NCBI GenBank assembly: GCA_014238335.1
Contig: JABABI010000025.1
Span: 30,015-87,112, forward strand
Direction of reading: 5' to 3'
DNA length: 57,098 nucleotides
Origin: Fuerstiella sp.
GTDB lineage: Bacteria > Planctomycetota > Planctomycetia > Planctomycetales > Planctomycetaceae
A program made the position numbers and the translations under genes. The notes beneath the pieces were generated by a model that worked only from the letters and a program-made list of their open reading frames with translations, was not told where the DNA came from and made no database searches. The stretch's first letter is position 1. Each line of letters starts with the position of its first letter. Below are positions 8,567 to 18,182 of the stretch, one piece after another.

Positions 8567-11008
8567 ATGGGCCACATGAATCCAGTCGACCGGTTCACTG
8601 GTCCGCTCTGCAGACGGCTGTCGCAGACACATTCGACGCCGCAGCCTGTGGTCCTGGCTGTCATCGTAACCTGCCTTGTTTTTAACAGACTGGCCGTCGC
8701 GTCTGACGCCCCGAGTTCCCAGGACCGACTACTTCCGTTCCTCCAGACGCACTGCATGGATTGCCACACTGGCGCAGAAGCCGACGGCGGACTGGACCTG
8801 ACAGGACTCAGCACCAACCTGACCGACGCGGAAGTCATGCGTCGGTGGGTGCTAATTCATGATCGCGTGTCGGCCGGAGAGATGCCGCCGGAGGATCAGC
8901 CCCGACCTGCCGTTGCAGCAAAGTCCGCAGCACTCGCAACACTCGCGGCAGCATTAACGAAGGCAGATCACGCACGCAACGACGTCGTTCTGCGACGCCT
9001 CAACCGGAACGAATACGAAAAAAGCGTGCGTGATCTGTTCGACGTGTACGTCAATGTGAAGGCCCACCTGCCACAGGACGCGTCAATGTCCGGATTTGAC
9101 AACGTCGGCGAAGGACTTGCGGTTTCCCCGGAAGCGGCCCAGGCTTATCTGATCGCCGCCGACGTAACGCTCGACGCAGTTTTCGGTCCGCCAAAGCCGC
9201 CAAAGCGGATCCAACATGAAACGAATCTGCTTGATCAGACGAATCACGACGGCACGCCTCGCCTGACGAATCACATCGGGAAAATGTTTCGCCAGACCAA
9301 AGACGGACTGATCATCTTCCAGTCCAATTACTGCCCCACCAACCTGGTCAACCTGGCCAGACTACGTCCCACAGCCGGCACCTATCGCGGCACCATTCGA
9401 GCGAGAGCCATTCAAAGCAACAAACCAGTCACGCTGCGAATTTATGGTGGCGACACGATTGTAGGCAGACGCGAAAAACACCTGGTGGGTTACTACGACA
9501 TCCTGCCTGATGAATGGACAACGATTGAATTCACAGATCGGCTGGTTGAAGACGGCGGAACTTATCAGCCAAAGTGTTATGGAACACGGGACACTCGCAA
9601 AGACGCGAATACGTATCCGGAACCGGGCATCGAAATCGGCGACATCACCATTGAAGGTCCGCTGGAAGAGTGGCCTCCACGCAGCCGTAAACGGTTGCTG
9701 GGTGACATCGACGTGAAAACAGGAACGCTGGACGACGCAACAGCGATTCTGCGGCGACTCCTTCCGCAGGCGTTTCGCCGCCCAACAAATAACGGCGAAC
9801 TTAAGCCCTACGTCCGCCTTGTCGCTTCGGCGCTGAACGCAGACCGGCCGTTCGACGATGCCCTGCGACTGGGGTTGAAGGGTGTCCTGTGCTCGCCGGA
9901 ATTCCTGTTCCTTGACGAACCAGGTCGCGAGGTCGTCAGCCAGCATGCACTCGCATCGCGATTATCGTACTTTCTGTGGTCATCTATGCCGGACCACGAA
10001 CTGCTTTCCCTGGCCAACGAAGGCAGACTCAACGAACCGCACGTCCTGCGGCAACAGGCGGAACGAATGCTGACAGATCCAAAAGCGGGAGCTTTCACGA
10101 CCAACTTCGTCGGACAGTGGCTCGACCTGCGAGACATCGATTTCACCGAACCCGATATGAATCTATACCCGGAATTCGACGAGTTGCTCAGACTGTCAAT
10201 GATCGAAGAAACGAAGCGGTACTTCCACGAAGTACTGGACCACGACCTTAGTCTGCTAACGTTCATCGAGTCGGATTTCACGTTCGTTAACGAGCGTCTG
10301 GCGAGACACTACCGGATTCCCGATATCCAGGGTCAGAATTTCCGGAAGGTCACTCTGCCACCTGACAGCGTTCGCGGCGGCGTTTTGACTCAGGGCAGCG
10401 TGCTGAAGGTCACGGCCAACGGAACAAACACGTCACCGGTTTTGCGCGGCGTCTGGGTCATGGAAAACATTCTCGGGCAGCCGACTCCGCCCCCGCCCTC
10501 CAACGTCCCGGCCGTCGAGCCCGACATACGAGGTGCCACGACTCTGCGGGAACAGCTCGCCAAACACAGCAATGACGATTCGTGTGCAGTGTGCCACGAT
10601 AAACTCGACCCCGCCGGATTCGCGCTGGAAAGTTTTGATGTGATCGGCGGATGGCGCGACAGGTATCGAACGCTTGGCGAAGGCGATCACCCTGGGTTTT
10701 CGCAGCACCCGATCACGTTTGCGTGGGTCCGCTACCGCATGGGACTTCCCGTAGATGCCACGGGAAAAAATTCCGATGGTCAGTCGTTCGGCGACATTCG
10801 AGAATTCAAACAACTACTGCTCAGCCGGAGCAACGCGATCGCAACCGGCCTGACAGAAAAACTGGTGACATATGCCTTGGGGCGACGGCTCGGGTTTTCG
10901 GACCGACAGGACATTCAGGAAATCGTAAAAAGTGCAGCTCGCGAGGACTACGGCTTCCGCACGCTGATTCACGAAATCGTGCAGAGTGAGATGTTTCGGA
11001 GACCATAA
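8567..11008 (+). CDS. DUF1592-group cytochrome-like protein
   Basis: About 813 residues from the ATG at 8567; in-frame alternatives are 8513, 8525 and 8576 and the start is uncertain. A hydrophobic export segment (VVLAVIVTCLVFNRLAVA) follows a basic stretch. Domains in order: cytochrome c-like with haem motif CMDCH (63-67) and a MPPEDQPRP loop; DUF1587 (RRLNRNEYEKSVRDLF); a beta-rich middle (TYRGTIRARAIQ and following), possibly carbohydrate binding; DUF1595 and DUF1592 (ALASRLSYFLWSSMPD, FVGQWLDLRDID); DUF1588 with a second CxxCH (CAVCH, near 673, in CAVCHDKLDPAGFALESFD); DUF1585 at the end (ATGLTEKLVTYALGRRLGFSD). It is divergent from the DUF1549/1553 gene and followed after one base by the DUF1552 gene, its standard partner. 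Confidence 0.92.
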   Translation: MGHMNPVDRFTGPLCRRLSQTHSTPQPVVLAVIVTCLVFNRLAVASDAPSSQDRLLPFLQTHCMDCHTGAEADGGLDLTGLSTNLTDAEVMRRWVLIHDRVSAGEMPPEDQPRPAVAAKSAALATLAAALTKADHARNDVVLRRLNRNEYEKSVRDLFDVYVNVKAHLPQDASMSGFDNVGEGLAVSPEAAQAYLIAADVTLDAVFGPPKPPKRIQHETNLLDQTNHDGTPRLTNHIGKMFRQTKDGLIIFQSNYCPTNLVNLARLRPTAGTYRGTIRARAIQSNKPVTLRIYGGDTIVGRREKHLVGYYDILPDEWTTIEFTDRLVEDGGTYQPKCYGTRDTRKDANTYPEPGIEIGDITIEGPLEEWPPRSRKRLLGDIDVKTGTLDDATAILRRLLPQAFRRPTNNGELKPYVRLVASALNADRPFDDALRLGLKGVLCSPEFLFLDEPGREVVSQHALASRLSYFLWSSMPDHELLSLANEGRLNEPHVLRQQAERMLTDPKAGAFTTNFVGQWLDLRDIDFTEPDMNLYPEFDELLRLSMIEETKRYFHEVLDHDLSLLTFIESDFTFVNERLARHYRIPDIQGQNFRKVTLPPDSVRGGVLTQGSVLKVTANGTNTSPVLRGVWVMENILGQPTPPPPSNVPAVEPDIRGATTLREQLAKHSNDDSCAVCHDKLDPAGFALESFDVIGGWRDRYRTLGEGDHPGFSQHPITFAWVRYRMGLPVDATGKNSDGQSFGDIREFKQLLLSRSNAIATGLTEKLVTYALGRRLGFSDRQDIQEIVKSAAREDYGFRTLIHEIVQSEMFRRP

Positions 11009-11009
11009 A

Positions 11010-12269
11010 ATGACTACACCTTCAAGACGGACATTCCTTCGTGCCTCCGGCGTTGCGGTCGGACTTCCGTTTCTGGATGCCATGCAACCGCAAGCATTCG
11101 CCACGGAGACGTCGCCGCACAGGCGCATGGTGGCTGTCAACGTCGGACTCGGTCTGCACGCGCCGAATATCATTCCCGCGACGGCGGGTCGAAACTATGA
11201 ACTGCCGCCCTACCTGAAAACTGTCGAAACATTCCGTGATCAATTCACGTTCATCTCCGGGGCTTCACACCCGGACGTAGGTGGTGGACACCAGTCGGGA
11301 AAGGCATTTTTGACCGCTGCCAAACATCCCAACAGCGCGGGCTTTAAGAATTCCATCTCACTTGATCAATTCGCCGCCGAACAGCTGGGTGCGGAAACAC
11401 GGTTCAGCTCACTCGCACTGACAATTTCGGGACCGGGCCTTTCGTGGTCACGTTCAGGCGTGGAAATCCCAGCCGAAGTGCGACCGTCTCAGGTTTTTCA
11501 ACAGCTGTTTTTGGAAGGCAAGCCCAGTGCAAAGGCGAAACAGATTCAGCGACTGGAAGACGGGCAGAGTGTCCTGGATGTCGTGCTGGGCAAGGCCGGT
11601 CGAATGCAGAAGCGTCTGGGCGGACGAGATCGCGACAAGATCAATCAGTACTTCACTGCCGTTCGTGAAGCGGAAAAACGGCTCGTAAAAGCACAGGCCT
11701 GGGAACAGCGTCCCCGGCCGAACGTGGGCGTCGATCCACCACAGGACGAATTGGACCGCAAGAAGATGATCGAACGCATTGACCTGATGTATGACATGAT
11801 GCATCTGGCCATCGAAACGGACTCCACGCGATTTATCACATTCTACGACACTGGCATGAATGCGGTTCCGGTCATTCAGGGAGTCGACACGGATTACCAC
11901 ATGCTTTCGCATCACGCGAAGGATCCAACAAAGATCGCTCAGCTGACAATTGTTGAAACAGAAGTCGTGAATGCTCTGGCACGGTTTCTCGGAAAGCTTG
12001 CCTCATCGCAGGAAGCAGGTTCGTCACTCCTGGACAATACGATGGTGCTGTTCGGTTCGAATCTTGGTAATGCCAGCAGTCACGACACGAAAAACATGCC
12101 CATCATGCTGGCCGGAGGCGGCTTCCAACATGGCCAGCATCTGGCCTTCGATCAGGCCAACAACTATCCACTGCCAAAGCTCTTCGTCTCGATGCTTCAG
12201 CGACTCGGTCTGGAAACCGACTCATTCGCATCATCCACGGGCACGATGGACGGACTGGAAATGATTTGA
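11010..12269 (+). CDS. DUF1552 family protein
   Basis: A 419-residue DUF1552 protein, a family known mainly from planctomycetes and verrucomicrobia next to DUF1592 genes and distantly like DUF1501. The ATG at 11010 is favoured: GGAGA lies 7 bases upstream, the previous stop ends at 11008, and the product then begins TTPSRRTFLRASGVAVGLPF, a twin-arginine-type leader. Landmarks are MVAVNVGLGLHAPNIIP, YLKTVETFRDQFTFISGASHPDVGGGHQ, FSSLALTISGPGLSWSRSG, LMYDMMHLAIETDSTRFIT, DTDYHMLSHHAKDPTKIAQL and MVLFGSNLGNASSHDTKNMP. The His-rich YHMLSHH segment suggests metal binding. Spacing implies strict cotranscription with the cytochrome-like gene. Function is unknown; family assignment is firm. Confidence 0.93.
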   Translation: MTTPSRRTFLRASGVAVGLPFLDAMQPQAFATETSPHRRMVAVNVGLGLHAPNIIPATAGRNYELPPYLKTVETFRDQFTFISGASHPDVGGGHQSGKAFLTAAKHPNSAGFKNSISLDQFAAEQLGAETRFSSLALTISGPGLSWSRSGVEIPAEVRPSQVFQQLFLEGKPSAKAKQIQRLEDGQSVLDVVLGKAGRMQKRLGGRDRDKINQYFTAVREAEKRLVKAQAWEQRPRPNVGVDPPQDELDRKKMIERIDLMYDMMHLAIETDSTRFITFYDTGMNAVPVIQGVDTDYHMLSHHAKDPTKIAQLTIVETEVVNALARFLGKLASSQEAGSSLLDNTMVLFGSNLGNASSHDTKNMPIMLAGGGFQHGQHLAFDQANNYPLPKLFVSMLQRLGLETDSFASSTGTMDGLEMI

Positions 12270-12312
12270 CAGCGCCCATCAGCGGTTTCACAAGGACAAG
12301 GTAGTTTTCTTA

Positions 12313-13089
12313 ATGAGCATAAGCCCCGTAAATCTTCACGTTGCCGCGATACATGCCCATCCCGATGACATCGAGATCCAGTGCGCCGGCACCTTACTGC
12401 GGCTGAAGGAACTCGGCTGTCGCATCTCTGTCGCGACGATGACACCCGGTGACTGTGGCAGTGCGGAACTGTCACAGGACGAAATCGCGGCTGTTCGACG
12501 CTCTGAAGCAACAGCAGCGGCGGCCGTGATCGGAGCAGAATATGCGTGCCTTGAATTCCGAGACCTGTCCATCTGTTTCGACAACGACAGCCGACGTCGC
12601 ATGACAGAATACCTGCGTCGTACGGCCCCGGACGTAATCCTGACCGCACCACCGGTCGATTACATGCATGATCACGAAATGACCAGCATGCTGGTTCGTG
12701 ATGCCTGCTTCAACGCCTCAGTCCCGAATTATAAGACTCGACAGTGGGATCCGGCCCCACCCATGCAGAAGATTCCCTACCTGTACTACGTTGACGCGAT
12801 TGAAGGGTCCGACCATTTCGGGAACCGTCATCCCGTCGACTTCATCGTCGACGTGTCGGAACACTTCGAAACCAAGATCGAATCTCTCGCCTGTCATGCC
12901 AGTCAGCGTGAATGGCTGCGCCGTCAACACGGCATGGATGAATACCTGGACGCCTGCCGACGCTGGAGCGAAGAACGAGGAAAAGACCGGGAGGTCGCGC
13001 ATGGTGAGGGGTTTCGGCAATACAAGGGGCACCCTCACCCGACTGACAACCTGCTCCAGGAATTGCTCGAATCGCAGATACCGCACTAA
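12313..13089 (+). CDS. PIG-L/LmbE-type zinc N-deacetylase
   Basis: A 258-residue LmbE/PIG-L protein of the group that includes the bacillithiol-pathway deacetylase BshB and GlcNAc-phosphatidylinositol deacetylases. These are zinc hydrolases that remove acetyl groups from GlcNAc-like substrates. The zinc site and catalytic Asp are in AIHAHPDDIEIQCAGTLLRL near the N-terminus, and the second zinc element is DYMHDHEMTSMLVRDAC near residue 118. FIVDVSEHFETKIESLACHASQ is the typical C-terminal segment. There is no signal peptide, so it is cytoplasmic, unlike the two exported products upstream. It begins 43 bases after the DUF1552 gene and may be read from the same transcript. A role in sugar ester or GlcNAc metabolism is plausible; the substrate is not visible. 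Confidence 0.9.
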   Translation: MSISPVNLHVAAIHAHPDDIEIQCAGTLLRLKELGCRISVATMTPGDCGSAELSQDEIAAVRRSEATAAAAVIGAEYACLEFRDLSICFDNDSRRRMTEYLRRTAPDVILTAPPVDYMHDHEMTSMLVRDACFNASVPNYKTRQWDPAPPMQKIPYLYYVDAIEGSDHFGNRHPVDFIVDVSEHFETKIESLACHASQREWLRRQHGMDEYLDACRRWSEERGKDREVAHGEGFRQYKGHPHPTDNLLQELLESQIPH

Positions 13090-13230
13090 AACGTGACAGA
13101 AAGCGCTTCCGGACTTTGAAAAAGTGTGTGGAACGGCCATCCTCAATTCGACCTGCATGCCGACAAGAGCTATGCTTGTCGCTCGCAACCACTTGAAATC
13201 TTACCGTTTGCCTAAGCATATTCTTGAGCC

Positions 13231-13443
13231 ATGACAGAATCAGCCACTCCAGTCGACGAACCTCTCTTCACAGCGATTGAAGTCCAGCAGTTTGAGGCCG
13301 ACGATGTGGTCGCGGGTTCCGCCATCGGAAAGATGTTGTCGTTACTGTTTCTGTACACGGTTCTGGCCATGTCGTTTGTGTCATGGTGGACGTACAGTTC
13401 AGTGAGCGAGAACCACGGCCTGCCATCGGGTACGTCAGAATAA
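13231..13443 (+). CDS. Small single-pass membrane protein, 70 residues
   Basis: This 70-residue product has an acidic N-terminal half (TEVxQQFEADD-like, residues 1-32) and one hydrophobic segment, LSLLFLYTVLAMSFVSWWTY, at about residues 36-55, followed by a short polar tail. I do not recognise a family. It is free-standing, 141 bases after the LmbE gene and 113 bases before the oxidoreductase, on the same strand. The start is the only ATG in frame; no strong ribosome binding site is visible. Small tail-anchored or single-span proteins of this build are common in planctomycetes. I judge it real because the topology is clean and no other gene uses the region. Confidence 0.5.
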   Translation: MTESATPVDEPLFTAIEVQQFEADDVVAGSAIGKMLSLLFLYTVLAMSFVSWWTYSSVSENHGLPSGTSE

Positions 13444-13556
13444 TCCGGGCATTAGCCGCGGAGACAATAGTCGCGACGCCGTGGCTCAATGTACAAACTC
13501 CGACATTCCGTCAGTCGACGAGTGATGTTCGCTGAAAGAACGCAACTCGGTGTACC

Positions 13557-14834
13557 ATGAGTCAGAAGAAACTCAAAGTTGCGATCAGTGGGACGGGCTT
13601 CGCCGGCGACTACACCGTGCGTACGTATTCGATGATGCCGCACAAGAACGGTGTTCAGATTGACCTGAGCGGCGTTGTCTCAGGACGCCTGGAAAATGCT
13701 CAGCGGTTTGCTGAAGAACACAATATCCGGCACGCCTACGCCACGCACCAGGAAATGCTGGACAGCGCACGCCCGGACATCGACAACATTTGCTGTGCTA
13801 ACTTCGCTCATGGTCCGTACAGCGTGGAAGCCGCCGGGGCCGGTGTTCCTGTGATCGTGCTGGAGAAACCGCCGGTCATCTGGCCGGGTTATCCGGACGG
13901 TCGAACGGCAGACGCCGGTACTCGAAAACGTGAGACGATGGCTTATCTCACTGAGGTTCTTGATACCGTACGAACGGGTGGTTCGAAACTTCTGTACGCG
14001 GAAGACTTCGTCTACTTCGACGGCATCAAGGGAATTGTGGAGCTGCTGATCGAGGCTCACAGCAACGGCAAAGGTAAAGTTCTTTATCAGCGAGGCGTCT
14101 GTGCCCATCAGGGTTCTCACGCTCCGGCTTATGACACTCCGTCCAAATCGGGCGGCGGTGCATTGTTCAACAAGGCCTGTCATCCGCTGGGACCCGCTTT
14201 GTATCTAAAACAGGTGGAAGGCATTCTGAACGGCACCGGGCCGATTCGTCCAGCGCGAGTTTCCGCGGCGGCCATGCAGATTCTGAAACATCAGCCCGAA
14301 AGCAGCGGTGAACACTTTCGAGTCATGCAGAACGTCGATGACTTCGGCAGAATCACTGTGGTCTTCGAAGACGACACCATCGCGGAGGTGATTGGACACG
14401 ATCTGAGTATTAGCGGAATTCGAAACGAATTCTCGGTCATCACCGACTTTGCTCAGTACGACCTGCGAGTCAACCCAAACAACGAAAACGAGCTATTTTT
14501 GCCCGATGCCACCAATGCCGGCAATCTACTGGTGCGTGAAAAACTGCCGACAGCACAGGGAACAAGTTTCCCGCGACCGAATCAGTTTTACTCGCATGGC
14601 TACGTCAACGAAATGAGCGACGCCGTCGACTGCGTTCTGGAATCCGATCGTTACCCGCAGTCGGGGGCCATGATGGCCTGGGATACGATGGTCGTTTTGA
14701 TGGCGTCGTATGAAAGTTCGGATGCAGGCAGTGAGTTCGTGGATATTACGGAATACACGGTCAACGGCCGTGACTTCCCGCCATCCGAAGCTCCTGACCC
14801 TCGGCAGTTCGGCAGTGTTTTTCAACGATCCTGA
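13557..14834 (+). CDS. Gfo/Idh/MocA family NAD(P)-dependent oxidoreductase
   Basis: A 425-residue protein with an N-terminal Rossmann fold (KVAISGTGFAGDYTVRTY; the glycine pattern is GTGFAG) and the family EKP element (VIVLEKPPVI, near residue 103). In these enzymes that Lys belongs to the active site of sugar or inositol dehydrogenases. The C-terminal half carries the alpha/beta substrate domain (GGGALFNKACHPLGPALYL, with the conserved His). It has no twin-arginine or Sec leader, unlike many planctomycete paralogues, so it is cytoplasmic. Substrate specificity cannot be derived by reading. It is probably monocistronic: 113 bases separate it from the small membrane protein and nearly 400 from bamA. 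Confidence 0.9.
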   Translation: MSQKKLKVAISGTGFAGDYTVRTYSMMPHKNGVQIDLSGVVSGRLENAQRFAEEHNIRHAYATHQEMLDSARPDIDNICCANFAHGPYSVEAAGAGVPVIVLEKPPVIWPGYPDGRTADAGTRKRETMAYLTEVLDTVRTGGSKLLYAEDFVYFDGIKGIVELLIEAHSNGKGKVLYQRGVCAHQGSHAPAYDTPSKSGGGALFNKACHPLGPALYLKQVEGILNGTGPIRPARVSAAAMQILKHQPESSGEHFRVMQNVDDFGRITVVFEDDTIAEVIGHDLSISGIRNEFSVITDFAQYDLRVNPNNENELFLPDATNAGNLLVREKLPTAQGTSFPRPNQFYSHGYVNEMSDAVDCVLESDRYPQSGAMMAWDTMVVLMASYESSDAGSEFVDITEYTVNGRDFPPSEAPDPRQFGSVFQRS

Positions 14835-15229
14835 AACTGACAGCCTGCCAAACCCGTCCAGGTCGTTGTGCACGCTGCCAGCATGTGGCGGTCTCGTGCA
14901 GGCAGGCGGACTGCACTACAGAGAATTCGCCGCGTTTTTTCGTTACCAGGCATGCCAAGCCGGGATTCGGCAGATTCTGCCGGTGCCAGACGTGCGGTCA
15001 GGGTGCGGCCCGGACTTCATATTGAGGCGTTCGCCGGAATCGGTTATTGCTACGGTACTCCGGGCTCTTCTCTGGAAGCGTCTCTCCTCTCTCCTCCAGC
15101 AATTTCGTTGCTGACCACGTCCGTGTCCGCCTGTCAAACACCTCTCTCACTCCCTGCAGTCGGTTGGCTCAATCGCTCAGACTCCTCCAATCGTCACTCA
15201 CTCGCAGAGGCGGTTCCAGGTATAGCTCC
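14835..15229. other. Intergenic region upstream of bamA
   Basis: A 395-base stretch with no gene I can support. It holds a pyrimidine-rich tract (around 15060-15105) and, in one frame near 14846-15030, a cysteine-rich string with CxxC-like spacings but no start codon and no family resemblance. It presumably carries the bamA promoter. Translation can be extended upstream from bamA to 15047 without a stop, but that would bury the signal peptide. Confidence 0.5.
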
Positions 15230-18115
15230 ATGAGAAGCAATCAGTCTTCGTCGTCACAACGACCGCAGTCAGTCGGAACAGCGTTGGCATGTTTGCGCGC
15301 CGTGGCTGTGCTGCTGACAACGATCATTGGGGCCGTCCTTCCGCTATGCGCGCAGGAACTTCCGGAGACTGTCGTCGCGATACGAATCGAAGGAAACGAA
15401 ACAATTCCGAAAGACGCCATCGTCGCAAAGATTACGACACAACCAGGGCGCCCCGTCACCAATCGGCAGGTTCGTGAAGACAAACGGAACCTAATGAGTA
15501 CGCGCTGGTTTTATAACGTCAATGAACGCTTTGAACAAACAAATGACGGCACCGTGCTGATCTTCACAGTGCACGAACGACCAATCGTGCGGCGTGTCGA
15601 ATACCGTGGCATTAAGAAATTGAAAGTCAAAGAACTCGCGTCGTGGACGAACCTGAAAAAGGGCAGTCCTTTCGATCATATGGCCAACCGTGACGCCGTC
15701 CATCGCATCGAGCAGGAATACAGGGAACGCGGCTTCAATCATGTAAAGGTAACGCTCGAAAAGGGAGCCGATCCGTCTGACCGGGACGTCATATTTCGCA
15801 TTAACGAAGGACCCAAGGTTCGTGTCCAGCACAGGGAATTTCGCTTTGAGGGTCAGCAGCGAGCCGGCGACATCAACTCTCAGCTGACGTCGTTGATTTC
15901 GGGGCGCAAGTCGCAGGATGGTACTGTCGGTCTCTCGCCTTCTGCCGGTCGCCTGAGAACCAAGCTGGAAACCAAGGAAGCCCTGTTCGGCTTGTTTGGA
16001 GGACTGTTCAAACCGGAAACTATGCCGCAGGACATCACGAGCCTGAAGCAGTACTACCGCAGTCTGGGTTTCTTCGACGTCGAAGTTACAGCGAAGCCGC
16101 TGTTTTCACGGGATCGTTCCAGCGTGAAGATTCTGTACACGATCAACGAAGGCATTCCCTTCAGGATCCGCAACGTCACTCTGAACGGCAATAATGTTCT
16201 TTCCGGAAAACAACTGCGACAGAATGCCCATCTGCGACCCGGCCAATACTTCAATTCGCTGCCGTTGTCCAAAGATGTACAAAACATGCTGGACCAGTAC
16301 GGTGACCGCGGCCACTATTTTGCATCAGTGATTCCTGTGCCACAGTTTACGGAAAAAGCGGGTGAGCTGGACCTGGTCTTTGAAATCGATGAGGACCGAC
16401 CGCGATATGTTCGAAATATCAACCCAAGTCTGCAGGGCGACCATCCCCACACCATGGAAGTCGTCCCCCTGAATCAGTTCCAGATGGAACCCGGCGATCT
16501 GGCCAATCCAAAACTAATTCGTCGAGGGCGAAGCCGCATCAACGGCAGCGGACTTTTTGAGGGTGTTCAGGTCGAGGTCATTCCCGTTGACCCAAACCAG
16601 ACCATGCCGGCATCCATGTCTCGTACCATTCGTGGTCAGACCGGAGCAGGCTATACGCCGACGTGGACACAACTTTTTGACGTCTCGAAACCTATCTCCA
16701 GTTCAACGAAAACGCCCGGGGGACATACTTTCCCGACGCCGGCCGGGGCGTCAGAGCAGCCGCGTCAGGAACAACCACAGACGTCTGTGAAGAATGCAAA
16801 TCAGCAGGTGTCCCTGCTGCACGATCCCAACATGCCGTCGGTGGTCAATTATCGAACAACTCGACCGGCTGACATGTTCTACCGGACGCAGAAGTCGTTG
16901 CTCGTATCGTCGTTCCCGGTCGTATCGCACGACGATGTCGTCGTGCGGGGTCAGAGTCCGCAGGGCGATTTTTACCCGGACCCAGGTCGGGGCAACGCGA
17001 TGCTGGAGGGCAGTCCGTACAACAATCAGTTCGAAGCACTGCCACCTGGCTGGGTTGACATCAACATTGACGCCGCTGAAGGCCGTACCGGACGTCTGAT
17101 GTTTGGTGCCGGTGTAAACAGCGACGCCGGGATTGTTGGATCCTTTGTCTGGGACGAACGCAACTTCAACCTGTTCGCGCCTCCCAGAACATTCGCCGAC
17201 ATCATTGAAGGTCGCGCATGGCGAGGTGGTGGACAGCGATTTCGTGCGGAAGCGGCACCGGGAGATCAGGTCAGCCGATACGCCGTGAGCTGGACGGATC
17301 CTTACTTCCTGTATACCGATTACAGCCTGAGCGTGAGCGCGTTCTATTTTAACCGTTTCTATCAGGATTGGGACGAAACCCGTCTGGGAGGCCGCGTCGC
17401 CCTCGGTAAGCAGCTCACCCCTGAATGGTCCATCAACGGAGCACTTCGCCTGGAAGATGTGGAAATCACTCGCGTCACCGTACCAACGCCTCCTTCCCTG
17501 GCCAGTGCGGTGGGGAACAATTTCCTGTCCACGTTCCGAACGTCCGTAGCTCACGATACCCGTGACTCTACATTGATGCCAGGAGAAGGACATTTTGTTG
17601 ACCTGGCCTATGAACAGGCTTTTGGAGACTTCAACTACCCGCGATTTGATGCAGAAATGCGGCAATACATAACGATGCACCAACGATCGGACGGCAGTGG
17701 ACAACAGGTGATGACCTTTGCCGGAAGCCTCGGCTGGAGCGGTGACAGCACGCCGATCTTCGAAAAATATTACGCTGGCGGGTTTCAGTCGTTTCGTGGT
17801 TTCGCCTACCGAGGTGTAACACCGCGAGTCGGCGGTGTTGCGGTCGGTGGTACCTGGCAGATGCTGGGCACAGTGGAATACCGCGTTCCTGTGACCGCAG
17901 ACGACATGATCAACGTTGTTGCTTTCACTGATGTGGGCACAGTGGAAAGTGACGTGTCGGTGGACGACTTCCGCGTGACGGTCGGTGTCGGCCTGCGAGT
18001 CGTCGTACCCGCCATGGGGCCGGTCCCGCTGGCCTTCGATTTCGGTTTCCCCATCAAGAGCAGCCCTTTCGACGACGAACGAATCTTCAGCTTCTACGTC
18101 GGTATCAACCGGTAA
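15230..18115 (+). CDS. bamA: Outer-membrane assembly protein BamA-like, with long insert
   Basis: About 961 residues. The ATG at 15230 puts a signal peptide (ALACLRAVAVLLTTIIGAVLPLCAQ) near the N-terminus. BamA inserts beta-barrel proteins into the outer membrane. POTRA repeats run from VVAIRIEGNETIPKDAIV (about 45) through RNVTLNGNNVLSGKQL to near 470, then the Omp85 barrel fills about 620-961 with FAGSLGWSG and the lid signature AGGFQSFRGF. Between them is an unusual stretch of about 150 residues rich in Ser, Pro, Thr and Gln (from PASMSRTIRGQTG to about SPYNNQFEALPPG). The protein ends FSFYVGINR, not in Phe or Trp as is usual for barrels. queG follows after an inverted repeat. Omp85/TamA relatives are the alternative, but POTRA number favours BamA. 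Confidence 0.9.
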   Translation: MRSNQSSSSQRPQSVGTALACLRAVAVLLTTIIGAVLPLCAQELPETVVAIRIEGNETIPKDAIVAKITTQPGRPVTNRQVREDKRNLMSTRWFYNVNERFEQTNDGTVLIFTVHERPIVRRVEYRGIKKLKVKELASWTNLKKGSPFDHMANRDAVHRIEQEYRERGFNHVKVTLEKGADPSDRDVIFRINEGPKVRVQHREFRFEGQQRAGDINSQLTSLISGRKSQDGTVGLSPSAGRLRTKLETKEALFGLFGGLFKPETMPQDITSLKQYYRSLGFFDVEVTAKPLFSRDRSSVKILYTINEGIPFRIRNVTLNGNNVLSGKQLRQNAHLRPGQYFNSLPLSKDVQNMLDQYGDRGHYFASVIPVPQFTEKAGELDLVFEIDEDRPRYVRNINPSLQGDHPHTMEVVPLNQFQMEPGDLANPKLIRRGRSRINGSGLFEGVQVEVIPVDPNQTMPASMSRTIRGQTGAGYTPTWTQLFDVSKPISSSTKTPGGHTFPTPAGASEQPRQEQPQTSVKNANQQVSLLHDPNMPSVVNYRTTRPADMFYRTQKSLLVSSFPVVSHDDVVVRGQSPQGDFYPDPGRGNAMLEGSPYNNQFEALPPGWVDINIDAAEGRTGRLMFGAGVNSDAGIVGSFVWDERNFNLFAPPRTFADIIEGRAWRGGGQRFRAEAAPGDQVSRYAVSWTDPYFLYTDYSLSVSAFYFNRFYQDWDETRLGGRVALGKQLTPEWSINGALRLEDVEITRVTVPTPPSLASAVGNNFLSTFRTSVAHDTRDSTLMPGEGHFVDLAYEQAFGDFNYPRFDAEMRQYITMHQRSDGSGQQVMTFAGSLGWSGDSTPIFEKYYAGGFQSFRGFAYRGVTPRVGGVAVGGTWQMLGTVEYRVPVTADDMINVVAFTDVGTVESDVSVDDFRVTVGVGLRVVVPAMGPVPLAFDFGFPIKSSPFDDERIFSFYVGINR

Positions 18116-18182
18116 TGGCGTAAACCGCGCAGGTACCGCTGTAAGATTCGCAGACGGAACACGCGTATCGTAGTACTGTACA

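Noticed and set aside
14846..15030. Cysteine-rich string with CxxC-like spacings before bamA
   Set aside because: No start codon in frame and no zinc-ribbon order; probably chance.
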